From Schistocephalus solidus (taxonomy: Eukaryota; Platyhelminthes; Cestoda; Diphyllobothriidea; Diphyllobothriidae): a DNA stretch of 64,000 bases. Within the stretch, counting starts at the first letter, position 1. Every line of letters starts with the position of its first letter. The stretch covers positions 48,950-112,949 of the forward strand of contig WEDG01004265.1 of the NCBI GenBank assembly GCA_017591395.1. The letters run 5' to 3'. Below, piece after piece: positions 10,526 to 24,100 of the stretch. The position numbers and the translations under genes were made by a program. Under the pieces are notes generated by a model. It made no database searches, had not been told where the DNA came from, and worked only from the letters and a program-made list of their open reading frames with translations.

Positions 10526-12900
10526 AGCATATTAAATCCAGTTAACATGCTGCTTTTCGAGAAAATAGGGAATGATACGAGGCTATTCTGTTATGTCTGT
10601 GGATTATAGCTAAAATATTCATATGAAGTTTGAGATCGAGTCTTAAAATGCTTGTTCCGAAGAATTTACTCCGAGGTCACACTTTGCTACCCTGAAAAAC
10701 AAAGTGAGACAGAATGTTATAAATTTAGATCATATGCTGCTAGCTTATTTAGCAGCACGAATAAATGGCACCCAACTATCCCAGTGGATAACACCGGAAA
10801 GCGAAATGTTTGAAAGTAGGACGTGGAGAGAAATCAGTCTAGAGGAGAAGCAATCAGCAGGTTGGGAAAAGGGAGGACGTTCGATGTTGAAGCCCTGAGC
10901 CTGTCATATCTTTTGCTAATGACGACATGTGAACCGGAGGTTTCCGTTGCCCATGTCTCCTGTCTGTGTTGAGAACCCTTCAGGATTATCCACTGGTAGT
11001 CGCTATGCCGGCGTCTACGTGAATACTAGACCCAGAGTTTCAAGGCCACGGTGCAATTCTGATATATCAGCGCACGTGACAGCCGAATTAACAAAACATA
11101 TTTTGCAAAAGTAAGTAGTATTAGCGTTCAGCTGCAATAGTCACGGTTTATATCAGGGTCATTATCATCGCCTCTCAAATACGACTTAAAACTTCCGCAC
11201 CAGGTCCGAATTTTACTGTAAGCGATCATTCCGCTTTCTACGCTCCTGGTGGTAAAATTCTGGAACTCTGGTTTACCCACGTCACTTTTTAGTACCGCAA
11301 AAGTTGCTTAAGATGCGAAAGGGATCATACAACCTTTTCTCGCCACTGTCTTGAAAAAAATGATCTCGTTCAGCGACAAGATATGGGTAGTATTAGGTTA
11401 TGGTCAGCGTGTAGTCAGCGATTTTCTCCACGCTTGAAGCGTGTCTGTTCTTGTCCTGTAGACTAGCTCATAGTTTCTTCGTGTTCGATGAACAAAACTA
11501 GTTGATGGTGAGAGTTTTTGGGCGTTTCCAAAGGTAAAGTATGATTAAAATTTTGTAAGAGAAAAGAAAATAAATTGGGATTGGGGTAATTTTTATGAGA
11601 GAAAAAAGGATTTTTGTTTGATGCTGCAATTCTTCATTCGCCTTAACTGTAAATATATACTAAAATCTGATATTTGACGCTTTTAAGGCAACAAAAAATG
11701 AAATGAAAATGTAAATGAGGGCAAAAAGCAAATTTCGGAAAATCCATTGCATGACAGGACTCAGCTGTACCGACTGGTTCCAAAGCAGCCCGTAGTTCTG
11801 TGGCACGTCACTTCGTGAATAGCGACTGAGTACTTTCTGCAGGTCCTCCCAGCTGAATGACGCCAACAACTATACGGAGCATAACTATTTACACCCTTTA
11901 CTTTTTGGAAATACTTGCGAATAAACATGCAATGATTTACTGAGACTGCAGGATGCAAACGCGCGGAATTTATCTTCTCGCAAGAGCTATTGTTCTATTT
12001 AAAAACGTGTTAATATATGACAATAATCAGCATTCTAACGCGTAAGGATTGATCCAACGCGAATGAAATTTTGTTTGCACAACAAGCAGCCGAAGTATCC
12101 GACTGTTACTCATATCTTCTTTTTCAAAATTAATCTATTCGTACTTCCGCCCATGAAACGCGGCATCTTTTGAAACAACTTCGCATTCACTCCAAGTATT
12201 TATTTTGTGCGGGTTATAATTTGTTTTTAAAAATGTTTCTACTTATGAGACTTTCAAGACCGTATAATGTGCTTTTAAACAGTCTCGTATCGGTCCGTTT
12301 ATTAATACCTCTCATAAAGTAAAAGACATAGTCCTTACCCATTGTAAAATATTTATGAGCACTAAATAGTAGCTTCTTACAAGAATATCGGATTTTCCTT
12401 ACGTGAAAAGCATACAAGTATTGGAATTTAAACGACAAAGCAAATGTTACAGATGGTCGGGTTCAAATATACTTGGGGATTGAAAATTTTTAAAGTTCAT
12501 ATGCCCTTCCTTTGAAAAATCATGATTTTCTATCGAAGCAGTACAGAAAAGAACAATTTTATTTACGTTTTCTTTAAAATATATCTTTATTTATATAGGT
12601 ATCGAAAATCAAAGGAAAACTGAGCAGTAATTAAATAGTCAGCTTTTACCGAACAGGGCATTTGCAGATGACCGAAAAGCCGGTTTATCAGTGTGCGTAA
12701 AATAGGTTGATTTTAGGCTGTCTGATAATCAATATCACTACCTAACATACGTAATTAGTCTTAATTGAAGTCACCTGCCAGAAATACAGGCAATAGAGAC
12801 TGGGATTACCATTACTGGTCTGTTTGTCATCCTCAGCCAGGTCTGAATGACATGGAATTCAGAAAAGAATTGGTTGATCATCAACCTAAGTGATTATGTT
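10526..12900. other. AT-rich stretch, no feature recognised
   Basis: Short random-looking frames only. No splice-bounded exon with channel similarity was seen on the + strand. Confidence 0.4.
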
Positions 12901-12911
12901 CAAGGGCTATC

Positions 12912-13200
12912 GAGATAAGACACGGGACTAGGAGCTTTTCGATAAATAAGGGTAGCCTTGCGAAAGCTGTTATGAAGCATAAATATACTTCAGTTATAAC
13001 TTCACATACTAAGAAACTCCTAACCAAACTCTTAACCTTAGATCTCACACTAATTTTAACCTCAGCCCGTACCTTGACGCGAACCATTTCCTTAACCTTC
13101 ATATTTACAATAAACCTCATCTGCCTGAGAAGGATGACCAAGCCCATGCAAACTCTCATGGTTTTGTCGCTGTAGATTGAGCGACAAGGCATAAAAAATG
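12912..13200. repeat. Telomere-like CCCTAA-rich repeat copy
   Basis: Begins with GACACGGGACTAGGA, also found at 48014, and contains degenerate CCTAAC / TTAACC units between 13017 and 13110. It looks like a relative of the TIR elements at 9446 and 16682, but I could not define a matching inverted end. Confidence 0.45.
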
Positions 13201-14284
13201 AGGAAGTGCCGTAATCTGATACGTGAACATACTTCACTACGCTAGCGTTCATCCATTTCTTTTGAAAAAACATTTTGAATTCAGAAACAGTAGCGTAATT
13301 CTAGCCTTACCACTTCTTTTTTGTGAATTAATTCTGTTTCGAAGCCGAGCCTGCTGTTCGTTTTCTTTTCCCCTGTCCTTTCGTTACATGATTTGTCCCG
13401 TGTTCATTTCTTTAGTTCGTATTTTGGAATTCCAAGAACGAGGTTTTCAACCATTTTTGCTAAATATGCCTGAATTTTGCCTCTTTTTTGTCAACAAGAA
13501 GTTCCAAAGCTGTGTAAAATAGCGCAAGGATAAGAAAACTCTGCACTTATGGCTCGTCTTAAACTCTTTGGCCACATACCATATGTTGAAGTGGAAACCA
13601 AATAGACCATTCTATTTTGTAGGCTGCTCAAACAGGTTACTGCATTAATTTAGGGTAGTAGACACTATACTTTCCATTGATATCCATAAGGCAAAAAAAA
13701 CATATCCAGCAAGCCAATGTTAATCCTGCCAAAACCATAAGTACAGTTGCAATTCTTAGACGCTTTTGGCACAGTAATTCCCCTGGAAATCTCCTATTTA
13801 TTTACGTAGACTCAACTGTTATTGAGCTACCAACGCTCTTAAACACATTTTTATCTTTCTGTGTATCTTTTCGGTGAACAGTCAGTGTCCAATTTTTTAC
13901 AAAAGTATGGGGAACCTAGGAAGTAAGTGACCACTAATACCCAGGTCACAATAAACATGGTAGAGTTGCACAATAGCACTCTCTGTTTGACAGGAAAAAA
14001 TAATAATTTTCATGACCTGGCCACACTGAGTGCCCAGTTTTAATTTTTAATTGACATAATATAATGTCATAATTTAGAGGTTTGAAAGCCACATGTCAGC
14101 TGCTTCCTTGTGAGTACCTGTCACTGTTGTTTTTCACCCCTTAAGAGTTTTAATTTTGTCATCGATATTATTTACCGGCATTAACATTTCTCGATTTCCA
14201 CTCCCTTAGAACTGTCCAGGAGTGGTTTTGGTCTGCGGAATTAATTGCACCATCTAAATAGGATTTTTTTCTAACTTTGTATGC
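13201..14284. other. No feature recognised
   Basis: AT-rich DNA with short frames lacking motifs. Confidence 0.4.
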
Positions 14285-14570
14285 GGAAGAACACGTGCGA
14301 CCAATTATTTTAAAATCAGGAATGGCCATGCAAAGACACATCGGCTTCCCGAAGCAACTGAGTTCTTTATAGGTGATAAAGGTCCCTGATCAGGCAAATA
14401 AATACCAGACCGAAGTTGGTCAAGTTATAATAGCAGAGGAAAGGAAGAGTGAGTCATCGGGAAGATTTATAAAACCCTTCTTCTTGCATGAACGCCAGTG
14501 GGCAATGTTTAAGCAGCCGTTTTCACCAATGATTGACGACTTACTTGAAAACACGCCGATATAAAGTGGG
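14285..14570 (+). repeat. Fragment of the fold-back family seen at 60.9 kb
   Basis: Shares collinear blocks with 60840-60990: TTCCCGAAGCAA, ATACCAGACCGAAGTTGG (60900: TTACCAGGTCGAAGTCGG), GTTATAAT.G.AGAGGA and AGATTTATA. Here it is a single arm, without the inverted partner. Confidence 0.55.
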
Positions 14571-16681
14571 GCAATATACATACCAGGTTAAGACCCGATA
14601 AATTGTCAGTCATGTCATAACAGATACTTTTATATATTGTAGAAACAGAAGTCAGAGCTTGGTTGCATTAACAATCAGTCATTAATTGCTACCTAAAATC
14701 CTGAAATCCATTTTCAAGCACGAAGGGTTGCTTAGGTGCAAATGTAATATTTCATACTGTAAAGCACAATACCATAAAATTTAGGAAATGATACGATGTT
14801 GGTTTTAGGATGTACTTCCTTTCGGCCGTCTGTGATAAGGTGCTTGCTTAAAGATGATCACTGATATTGTCTTCATAATTAACTTTGATTTCGGGTGTAG
14901 TGACTCGTGATAAATATTTTAAAATATTAATATATTCTTTCCTGTACTCCTTCGGTAAAAGATTCACGTAATTTTCATAATTTATACCTAAAGGATAGTT
15001 ATATTTTGGTTTTTAAAAGTGATCCAATTCTAAAATATGTTGGGTTCAAGCTACCACCGCACTTGCGTTATTACACTAGAGTTTGTATCTTTGCATTGTA
15101 TACCATTTAGAAGGTGCCTTATAGAATTCATGAAATGATTAAATGCATGGGAATATGTTTTATACTTAATGAGGCCCATTAATAAACGGATGAATACAGG
15201 ATATTTAAATGGACATTGTGTGGTCTAAAAAGAACCTAATTAAAACATACTTAAAACCAAACTTTAACCTTCCACTGAACACAGCTGGAGGAATAAGGGT
15301 TTGGCTATTTCATGAATAAAATAAAGATGTTAATTATTTGGTCAATGAACTATATTTGGGCATATAAGTAATCGAAAATCAATAGAAAAAAGGAAAAATT
15401 TAAAAAGTTATTTTGTACAGCTGGCCATTTCTGCAGTAGTCGAATATTAGACCATTCAAAAGCCATTATAGGGGCCTGTCTGAGATATCCTGGAATTATG
15501 TCAGGCGATAGTTGATAATAAAATCGCACTTAACTCATATTTTCAAATCAAAAACATTTCAGAAATTCCGTTTACAGTTCATGATATCGGTTAATTGCTA
15601 AACGTTCAACTATATTTTAAATTGAATAAATTGTGCTGAATGTCAATTGCAAATTTCTCATATCAGAGCCAATAGGCAATAACCTTTTAAGAAGTACATT
15701 CATGCAGGCCCACAATACATAATCACTATTACGTGGTTAACTCTAATGCGTTAGGGGCTTATGCAGATTGTGCAAATATTTACCAGTAGACGTAAAGGTC
15801 AATAGCGTTCCATGACAGAAACAAACGGTCAACGTTTCACCGTGAAACTGTCGCCAAGAAATACTTTTGTGCACAGTGGACTGAAAGTTTATTTGGAATG
15901 TGCATTTTCGGTCTACCGATGCAGTGTCCATTCTGATCCCCTCGGATCTTAAAAGCGTATGCAGTGACTGAAATAATCAGCCCATAGATGAAGTGTCTTA
16001 ATCTTAAAGTATGCTTGGCATATATTTCGCTGTCCTTGCATCGAGTGCTAATAGTAGTTTTAAATTCGAGAATAATGAGAATACACTTTTTGTGAAAGGT
16101 TCCTCTGTGCATCGTGTTTTCTATTCCTTAACTGTACGGTATGTTTCGGAGCCCATGAAACATTGATCAAAATCTTTTCTGAAGTTTCCAAATGGACGAA
16201 ATAACTGTATCAGAATCTTATACAACGTTTGCTTCTGTGCGTCTATATAGTTTAAAGGGCTTCAATTAAGACGCAAGTATGCGTAATTTAGATGCCATGT
16301 TAGGCATGGAAGCGTAAGCATGAAACAGTTTAACTCCACGTGAGGGAGGCAGTACTGTAAACTTTCTTTCGATCTCCCAACTGCCTGTTTGCGTTTACTT
16401 TTTTCACAGGCAATAACGTTACTGCACTCCGCAGGTTTTGCAGGAAGTAAATAAATGGCCACAGAATGTGGGAATGTGTTTGACAAACAGATTTGACTGC
16501 ACGCTGTTGAACAATACGTTTGCGTGATCAATGTCAATGCTTCAAATGCTTCAGAGTCCCGGCAAAAAAAGAATGAAATAGTTAGAGTCGAAGTATTTCA
16601 ATAATTATTGTCTGAAAGGAATTTACTATTTTGCCTTCTTTATCAATACGCTGAACTGTTCGCATTGTTTAAAAGAAGGTG
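14571..16681. other. AT-rich stretch, no feature recognised
   Basis: No exon, RNA gene or repeat relationship that I could support. Confidence 0.4.
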
Positions 16682-17056
16682 GGATGCCTTGTATGGCCGC
16701 CTTAACGGGACACGGGAATATTTACCGCCCGGCTTGTTTAAAATATTTGGCATTGTGGTACGTTTCAGGAAGTGTAAATATACCCGTGTTCTAACGCTAA
16801 CACTTACCATAACATAAAATTAAACGATCAACTTAATCTTGATCCTAGCGATACTCTTACCCTAAACACAACAGTTTACACAATAATAACCTTAACCCTT
16901 AGTCAAATCATGACCCTAACCTCGACTCTGACCTTAACCCCGAACTTAACCCTAACCCTTACCTTCATTCTAGATATAATTTCCTCGCGTGAAGCCACAT
17001 GTATTGTGGCCGGTTCCTATGTCCGTGTCCTGTTTAGGCGGCCATACAAGGTATCC
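16682..17056. mobile_element. MITE-like element with telomere-like interior, copy 2
   Basis: Inverted terminal repeats of 36 bp (16682-16717 and 17021-17056) agree at about 31 positions. They share CCTTGTATGGCCGCC and GGACACGG read inward. The interior 16785-16975 is a run of degenerate CCCTAA units (CTAACCCTTACC, AACCCTAACC). It has no open frame. This is the clearest full copy of the family. Confidence 0.75.
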
Positions 17057-19178
17057 TTACCTAAAAGGATTTAGATCAGTAGTTACCTAGCCACTTATGC
17101 TATCACTGAAGGAAGCTTGCTGTTTTCATGCCAAATGACAATGAGGGCCTTCAAACAGAAATCTGTTCTTATATAGAAGGTTGACTTGAATAGGATCACC
17201 TTAGAGTAGCTGGTCTATCTTATTGAAACGTAATCAAAATTCTTACGCGTTTCCTGTCTGAAAGAATAACCTGAGTGGATTGTAATATTGATTATCATGT
17301 GGCATAATTGCATAGTCTTGCATTTACACCAGGATACCGTCTCATTAATTTGTTTCTTTTGGGTCAACTACGAAAGCGAAATATGGTAAACGTGAGTAGT
17401 ATGGATTTTTCCCGAAAAATTGTGAACCCTACCTGTGCTTGCATATGCGCTTAGGGTTTCCAAACTACATGCTGTGCACGATCTTGGAAAAAATATGCAT
17501 CACTTTACACAATTGAGAAAACGTCATATGTATTCCATAAAATATTGGATCGAATTTGGACTCCGTTATTGATCACATAAGCAGCATCGATAAACTTCCA
17601 AGGATGATATTATTCAAAAGAAGATTTCAAAGACTTAAAAATTAAAGAAATATAAGTTTTTTACCACAAAAAGATGCCTTTTTCTTATTTAGGAAATTTG
17701 TGGAAAATTTACTTCTTTGCGAACCAAAAAACAAAAGAATATTTAAATGCATTTGTCTATATAAAGTACACTTGAATTTCGAAAAACGCTGAAAATAAAC
17801 GCTGGAAATTACATACAACTTAAATATTCATCTTACATCTGTGATCTTTGAAAGAGGCTGAAAGAAAGCTCGCTCCAAGCATTCATTGCAGTATAAGTGA
17901 AATGTCTTGGGCTTACGATGCCCGATTATCAATATTAAAACCCCACTCAATTAATTATTTTCAAGATATAGTCCAAATATTTCGGACTATGTCGCTTTGT
18001 CAAGCGCATGATTTTGTATTTCTATAATGTGCTCACTCTTCTAAAACGCGGGCATTAGCGCAAAGTTTTTGTTAGCCGAACGTTTTTGCCCAAAGCTTGA
18101 ATGGTTTGTTACAAGTACACGTTCTATGCAATGGTGCAGGCTCAGCAAATCCTGGCCCATGACAAACAATAGCTTAGAATGGAGAATAGATAAGCGTATG
18201 TAGTAGTCAGAAATACTCTACTGCACTTTATGGTCAACGGTCAAATATACCATTTCAAGTGCTTTCTTTTCTCACCCATTGCTAAGTCGCTGTATTACTT
18301 GCACATCAAGGTATAATTAAGGTTTCTTTGATTGTTTGTGGCTCACGTCATTCTTCTTAGGTGGGTTTGGTAAAAAATGTATACGGTTCTCAATTGGAAA
18401 CTTTCTATATTAGGGATTTTCCAACGTTAGGAACCAAAATAGTAAAAAATTGCACTTGGCCATGCCTCCAAGACTGTCATATTTATGGAAAACTGTTAAT
18501 TTCTAAAAACAGTTGGCAAAACAAACAGGGTTAAACAAAAACTTAGCAGTAATAACAACTTTCCTGAATTTCTCCATGGTGTGGATGGAGTCTTTGCACT
18601 TTGTGGACCATAACTGCCTTCGCGCCGCCAATAGAAAGCATGTCCTGCGCGTGGATTGAAAGCGCTCCACGTAAGCGAGCCGAATTTTTCGCACATATCG
18701 GCAGCTTAGATTCTTCTCGCCAACTCTACCTTGCCGACGAAAGTGCTTGGAAAAACAACTCCATGGCACACTTGGTCCGTTGGTCGAACACAATTTCCAC
18801 GCCAAACAATAGCGAAAGTTGGTAAGTGGCTGCCGCAAAATTATGAAAAACAGAAAAGTTAGATCTGGGAGAAGTGGCCTGCAGTCACTGCCCTCTGTAC
18901 CAATGTCAAATGTAACAAAAAAGATTTGCAAACAATGGTCTCACTGGGGAATACTATTCAAGAATCTCATCAAACTGCGCTACAGAATGTCACTCTTGCG
19001 TTTCTGCTCGGATTCTCGGTCACATAATGACCGGCCAGCAACATTCCAAAAGAGACTAGACACTGATTTTCTGACATCACCATAATGACCAGCGTAACCA
19101 GATTACTCATTTTTGATTTTATTCCGCATGCTTTTCGAGTTACTTCCCGGGTGATAACTGATACCTTTTTAATTTTAG
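17057..19178. other. Presumed intron upstream of the first visible channel exon
   Basis: Mostly AT-rich. A GC-richer patch at 18500-18930 has open frames on both strands without recognisable domains. The channel exons that should precede 19179 (S1-S6, pore, C-linker) are not visible here. The acceptor TTTTAATTTTAG lies at 19167-19178. Confidence 0.45.
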
Positions 19179-19431
19179 GTACTAAACTATTGTCCAAAAG
19201 ACATGAAAGCTGACTTGTGCATCCACCTCAACCGTATGGTCTTCAATGAGCACCCCGCCTTCCGGCTGGCCAGTGATGGGTGCCTGCGTTCACTAGCCGT
19301 CAATTTCAACACCCTTCACACAGCTCCAGGCGATCTGATCTTCCATCAGGGTGAAAGCATAGACCAGCTATGTTTTGTCGTGACTGGTTCACTGGAAGTA
19401 ATTCAGGATGACGAAATTGTCGCTATTTTGG
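19179..19431 (+). CDS. EAG-type potassium channel, exon encoding first half of the CNBH domain
   Basis: This internal exon of an ether-a-go-go (KCNH1/5-like) voltage-gated K+ channel encodes the end of the C-linker and the first part of the cyclic-nucleotide-binding-homology domain, on the cytoplasmic side of the plasma membrane. The frame opens [19 protein letters not shown], then [29 protein letters not shown] and [16 protein letters not shown], all hallmark EAG blocks. In EAG channels this domain modulates gating and does not respond to cAMP in the usual way. It is bounded by acceptor TTTTAG at 19173-19178 and donor GGTAATG at 19432. It ends after the first base of a Gly codon, and 34433 supplies the remaining GT. 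Upstream exons lie outside what I can see. Confidence 0.93.
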
Positions 19432-20990
19432 GTAATGTTGAATTTTGATGTCTCAAGCACTCTTGTCATTTGCCAAGTCTCCATACTTTTTCCTCTAATA
19501 TTTAATGTTTACTGGCCATTAAATGCTTGTTAAAACAGTCGGAAGGGGCCGACATAGGAGGCTCAAAGTAACATATGATCCTTAGAAAGTAAGCAAGAAG
19601 CTAACAAAGATTCTAGAATGTGCTTTCCGGAGGTGACAATCGTTGATCTCTTCCTTCGAAAAAATGCATTGATAAATAGCAAAACTTGTCACCCTATTGG
19701 TAGTTGCAAAGTACGCTAACTTATGACTTAATTAAGGAGTGAGCACGTTCAAAAGAGACAAACTCTGGTATGTTGCAATTATCTTCTTTACTGAATACAC
19801 ATTAAATAGGATTAGCCAGTACGTACTGTCGGCACTCTTGCCGCTCTGATGAAGGCACAATTAGCATTATTAACAGAGAAAGTTGAAGAAATAATTTATT
19901 TTTGAATCCCACGGAAGTTTATCCGCCACGCATGCGCGACTTGGACCGCTGTGCTCCAATAATCTGAACCGGATGCCAACGGCTACGTTATTGCTACTAC
20001 AGCCGCCGGTCGTGCATGAACGAGCATGGTTGGGACCATTGCTCAGATGACAACGGCTCGTCAACACAGGGACCGTCAAAATGGCTTCTTACACATAATC
20101 TTAATAAGGATAATACAGGTTGCGTTGACGTCCAGCTTTAATTGAAAGCAAATTTTATGTTTTTTAGTAAATTATTTAAAGAATTTCACGCATTTGTGAA
20201 GCTGTTTTGCAGAGCAAAATGCTGATATTGACTGAATTACTATTCGTGTGATAAACTGGACAATGACCACTGAAACTAATTTAAATTATGTCTTGTTACG
20301 CTCTGCTGAATCTGCCCGATAATTGACAGTCACTTTAGAGAAATGGGCACGAAAGCAGATTTATGGAAGACATTAGTTAAGAAAAATACCCAAATTAATT
20401 GCTATTCATTATAAACTGAGAAAGTAATTACTGGCACAAACCTCCTAGAGTTTTCAAAATCTTAGGCAAAAAAAGAACGTTAAGTGGGAATATTCATTTC
20501 TTCGCCGTGAGAAGGATATAAATAACCAGATACTCTTAAAAATTACCACAAGATAATTTCGAGTATGTCCGAAATACAGTTATTGATTTCTTCATACAAT
20601 AAAAGTAACCAATATGCAACGACTGCATGTCATGTGCTGACAGAATATTAACCAAACTATCACACTTAATTATTACACAGAACAGCAAAAGGGCTTCAAA
20701 AAGTGCAGTAGCTTAAAGTAGTTTAAAGGCTCCAATCAAACTCAATTTGAGAGCTTATTTCAGATGAATTGGAAGCCCCGAAAATATATCAATTTTCTTT
20801 GTGGCCTGGGACACGAGATGATTGAACTATGAGAACCAAAAAATATATAAGAACAAGAATATTTCCCTAAAAATAGCAAATTGGCTATTTCTCAAGACCC
20901 AGTGCATGTACGAAAGATGATGCTAGTCCAAAGGACAAAATGCCTGGGTGAGATTTGGTTTGAATGCTGAACCTAGACCGCTATTACTTT
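19432..20990. other. Start of the 15-kb channel intron
   Basis: Intronic AT-rich DNA. A GC-richer patch at 19900-20090 has one minus-strand frame of 69 codons without motifs and could be a repeat fragment. Confidence 0.5.
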
Positions 20991-21396
20991 GAGGCTTTGT
21001 TTTCGGGCTCAAGCCAATCAGAAGCAGAGAAGGAGATGGGAACCAAGAGGCTGCGTTTGCATTAAGGCATTTGAGGCTTTTGTTTCGGGCTCAAGCCAAT
21101 CAGAAGCAGAGAAGGAGATGGGAACCAAGGGGCTGCGTTTTCATTAAGGCATTTGAGGCTTTTGTTTCGGGCTCAAGCCAATCAGAAGCAGAGAAGGAGA
21201 TGGGAACCAAGGGGCTGCGTTTGCATTAAGGCATTTGAGGCTTTTGTTTCGGGCTCAAGCCAATCAGAAGCATAGAAGGAGATGGGAACCAATGGGCTGC
21301 GTTTGCATTAAGGCATTTGAGGCTTTTGTTTCGGGCTCAAGCCAATCAGAAGCAGAGAAGGAGATGGGAACCAAGGGGCTGCGTTTGCATTAAGGC
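20991..21396 (+). repeat. 82-bp minisatellite, five units
   Basis: Units begin at 20991, 21073, 21155, 21237 and 21319, each starting GAGGCTTTTG and ending GGCATTT. The fifth stops about four bases short. Units differ by only one to three bases. The period is not a multiple of three, and no frame runs through the array. It lies within the channel intron. Confidence 0.97.
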
Positions 21397-23399
21397 TGTA
21401 AAATTACCCCAAGGAATGTTCGTGGATGAACATTACTCTAGGTAATAGCGTTAAAGAGCTGGAATGAAACGTCATTATCTTAATTGTCAATTACTAATAT
21501 TGGCGATACAGGTGTGCTGAATTAAGCATTTGACGTTGCCGTTTAATGCACTACTTACGACCCTCCAAAATCGAGACTTGTCAATCAGTGACTCAGACGC
21601 AGCTTTCTAGTCATTGGGGTAAATTTACATAGCCATCACCTTCTATGGGGTCGGCAGATACCTGCATCCATACCTCCATCTGCTCCTACCTTATACTCTG
21701 GTTTTAGGTACGAATCAAGCATGCCAGACTGGCAAATACGTTGTTCTATCGATCAAGCCGAATTCACACATACTACCCCCAACCCATTCACTAATATGCA
21801 TCAGCATGTTCGCTTTTTAGTGTAGTGCTAATTAAAGCCATATTAAAACATCAAATACTTATTCCCAGTCTGACGAATGAAACAGTCGCAACAACATTAA
21901 TCCCCGATAACAGGGTAATTACTAAAAACGCAACTCAGGGGGTACATTCTATTCTGTTCATTAGGCCGAACACTTAAAGTGACGTCTGCGTGATCCCGGA
22001 ACGGGTGGTGTCAACATTTGTGCGTTGACAGGCACAAAGTTGCGGAAGATTAATTCGCTTACATTATCATGAAGTACTTGTCCGAACGTCCCCGTCGATA
22101 GAGGATTAAGTTATTTAAAAATTCTTTTACAACTGGAAGCATCACTACTGCACGACAAGCCTTATCTGGTTTATAGAAGCGATAGTGGAGAAATTCAAGA
22201 AGACATGAGGAATTGAAACAGAACGCTGAACTGACAACCTGAATAGCAGGGAAAGATTTTGAGACCTAGACGATTAACCAGTGCCACATCAACCTCGAAG
22301 TTGGACATAATCTAGGAAATGGATGAATCTCAAAATCCAATGTTTTAATTTTCCTCTTGTTAACCGAGCTTGCGACTCCAAAAAACAGAGAGGCATAACT
22401 AAAAGGCTTCAATTGAATCCTAGAGTTAATTGGTTAACTGCGCGACATGACATAGTGAGGGTTAGAGCACCATTTAACTCGCCAAGTGCATAGCCTACAT
22501 CCCGAACCAATATCATAGTACCGTGAGTTAAACTGGGAGAATGTATTTCGTCAAGAGGAGACTAAAACTTCCTTAAAGATCCTTAAACATGAAGAAAAAC
22601 AATATATTTCTTCGAAATTCCACAAAGTAATCCATTTTTACTTCGTTTGACGTCTTGGGAAGTGGGATAAGGCAGTAAATATATCACCCTCTTTTTCTGA
22701 GAAGAAAGTTTTATTAAGGTAAGGCTCTCAATCCTGAAGCAACCACTGTCTTTTGGTTAATTATCGGAGGCAGATGGATTTGGAATCATTCATTTATACC
22801 CAAAGTCTGCCTCACCACTTTGGGGTTAGTATTTGCACCGGTAAATCTGGGCAGTGGGATGTGTTTTGGTTAAACTGTCTACTAACCATTCAATGAGCAA
22901 GGAAATAAGATGATCCCTAAGCTCTGCTCGGAGGATCTGCCCGATAAATGCACAAACAGATAGCAGATGCCCCAGCTATACAACCGAAATTTGTATGGTT
23001 TTTATGAACGCAAAATATTTTGACAACGTTGGGCAGCGCGTTCAAATGCTGCACTGTGAGAGCCATAAAACACTCGTTAAGGCTTTTAGTGCACCGAAAC
23101 GTCCACTTATTGAAGTCGGATTACGTTGGCTCGGACTTACGAAGAGCGTATTAAGGGGCTTGTGCATTCGGACCGGACGCCATCGTGGTTGAGGGAACGA
23201 CATAATTTGGGGAATTGCAATTGATGTGGTGTGGTCGGGGAATGCTAGGTCCAGCGTGTGCAATGAGGCCAAAACAAAAATTGCCGATGACCTACTAAGG
23301 AAAATAGAAAGCTTTATAGGAAAAACCGAGTCAATATTTCAGTAAAATCAGAGGACCTTGCTGAATCACTTTTAAATGGTTAGGCACTACTTAATTAGA
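21397..23399. other. Intronic stretch, no feature recognised
   Basis: No supported gene or repeat. Two overlapping frames at 22995-23272 on opposite strands have no known motifs. Confidence 0.4.
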
Positions 23400-23474
23400 A
23401 GGCCCATTTATGTACCAGCTCCCGTAATGTTTAAGCGTTCACCGCCATTGGCGGACGCACGGCGAGGGCTATTG

Positions 23475-24100
23475 TAAGTAAAGAACGTCTCGGAAACCTC
23501 TAACCGCCTTCTCACAACCTTCGGAGTTAGAGTTGCAGACCGACCAGACACAACTATCAGGTGCCGGATAATGAGGCCAAAATACCCATAACCAGGGCAA
23601 GAAAAATCTAGAGTCGTTTATGAATCTGGTGCAGGTGTGGACAAAGCAACTACGTCAGAGAAATTGGCAGGCAAATGGCCGAGCACGTGGTAGCAGTGAG
23701 GAGGAAAGACCCTAACTCTCAAGTCGCGGCTCATGCGAAAGGACCCGGCCACACCTTCATGTTTGATGAGGCCGAAATTCTCGCAAGGACTGACAACCGC
23801 GTGAGCCGTGAACTGCTTGAGTCATGGTTCTCTGGCCCGCAGCCAATTAATAAGCGTAATGATCTAGTGGCTCCATATTCTGTGTTGCGATTTTGCCTGC
23901 GGAAAATTTTTAGCCACGCGGGGAAGGAGCCGGTGACCAGTAGTCACGGTGACAGTGAGCCAAATCGCCGAGTAATTGTCACGCCAGTAATCGATAACGG
24001 TGATGAAGTTAGGGTAATTAACGACTCGGGTACGAACCGCAAAGCAATCATCGCATCAACTACGACCACTAGCAATGAACACGAGGACTGCCAGGGATAG
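23475..24100 (+). pseudogene. PLE3 linker and GIY-YIG endonuclease
   Basis: From 23475 one frame reads VKNVSETSNRLLTTFGVRVA and RPDTTIRCRIMRPKYP before a stop. This is the segment preceding GIY-YIG in the other PLEs. After a shift, IWCRCGQSNYVREIGRQMAEH (23630-23690) is the start of the nuclease, then HAKGPGHTFMFDEAEIL and SRELLESWFSGPQPINKRNDL. The extra tail to 24100 has no counterpart I recognise. A frameshift and a stop show decay. It belongs to a different PLE lineage from PLE4 and PLE5. Confidence 0.8.

Noticed and set aside
12972..13175. Plus-strand frame of 67 codons in the telomere-like patch
   Set aside because: Encoded residues merely reflect repeated CCTAAC-type sequence.
16785..16975. 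True telomere or chromosome end
   Set aside because: The CCCTAA units are degenerate, short and enclosed by inverted repeats, with ordinary sequence on both sides.
18503..18931. 142-codon minus-strand frame near the channel exon
   Set aside because: No domain or RT/RNase H motif that I can defend, and overlapping frames exist on the other strand.
20991..21396. CRISPR-like array
   Set aside because: Units are contiguous 82-bp tandem copies with no distinct spacers, in a eukaryotic intron.
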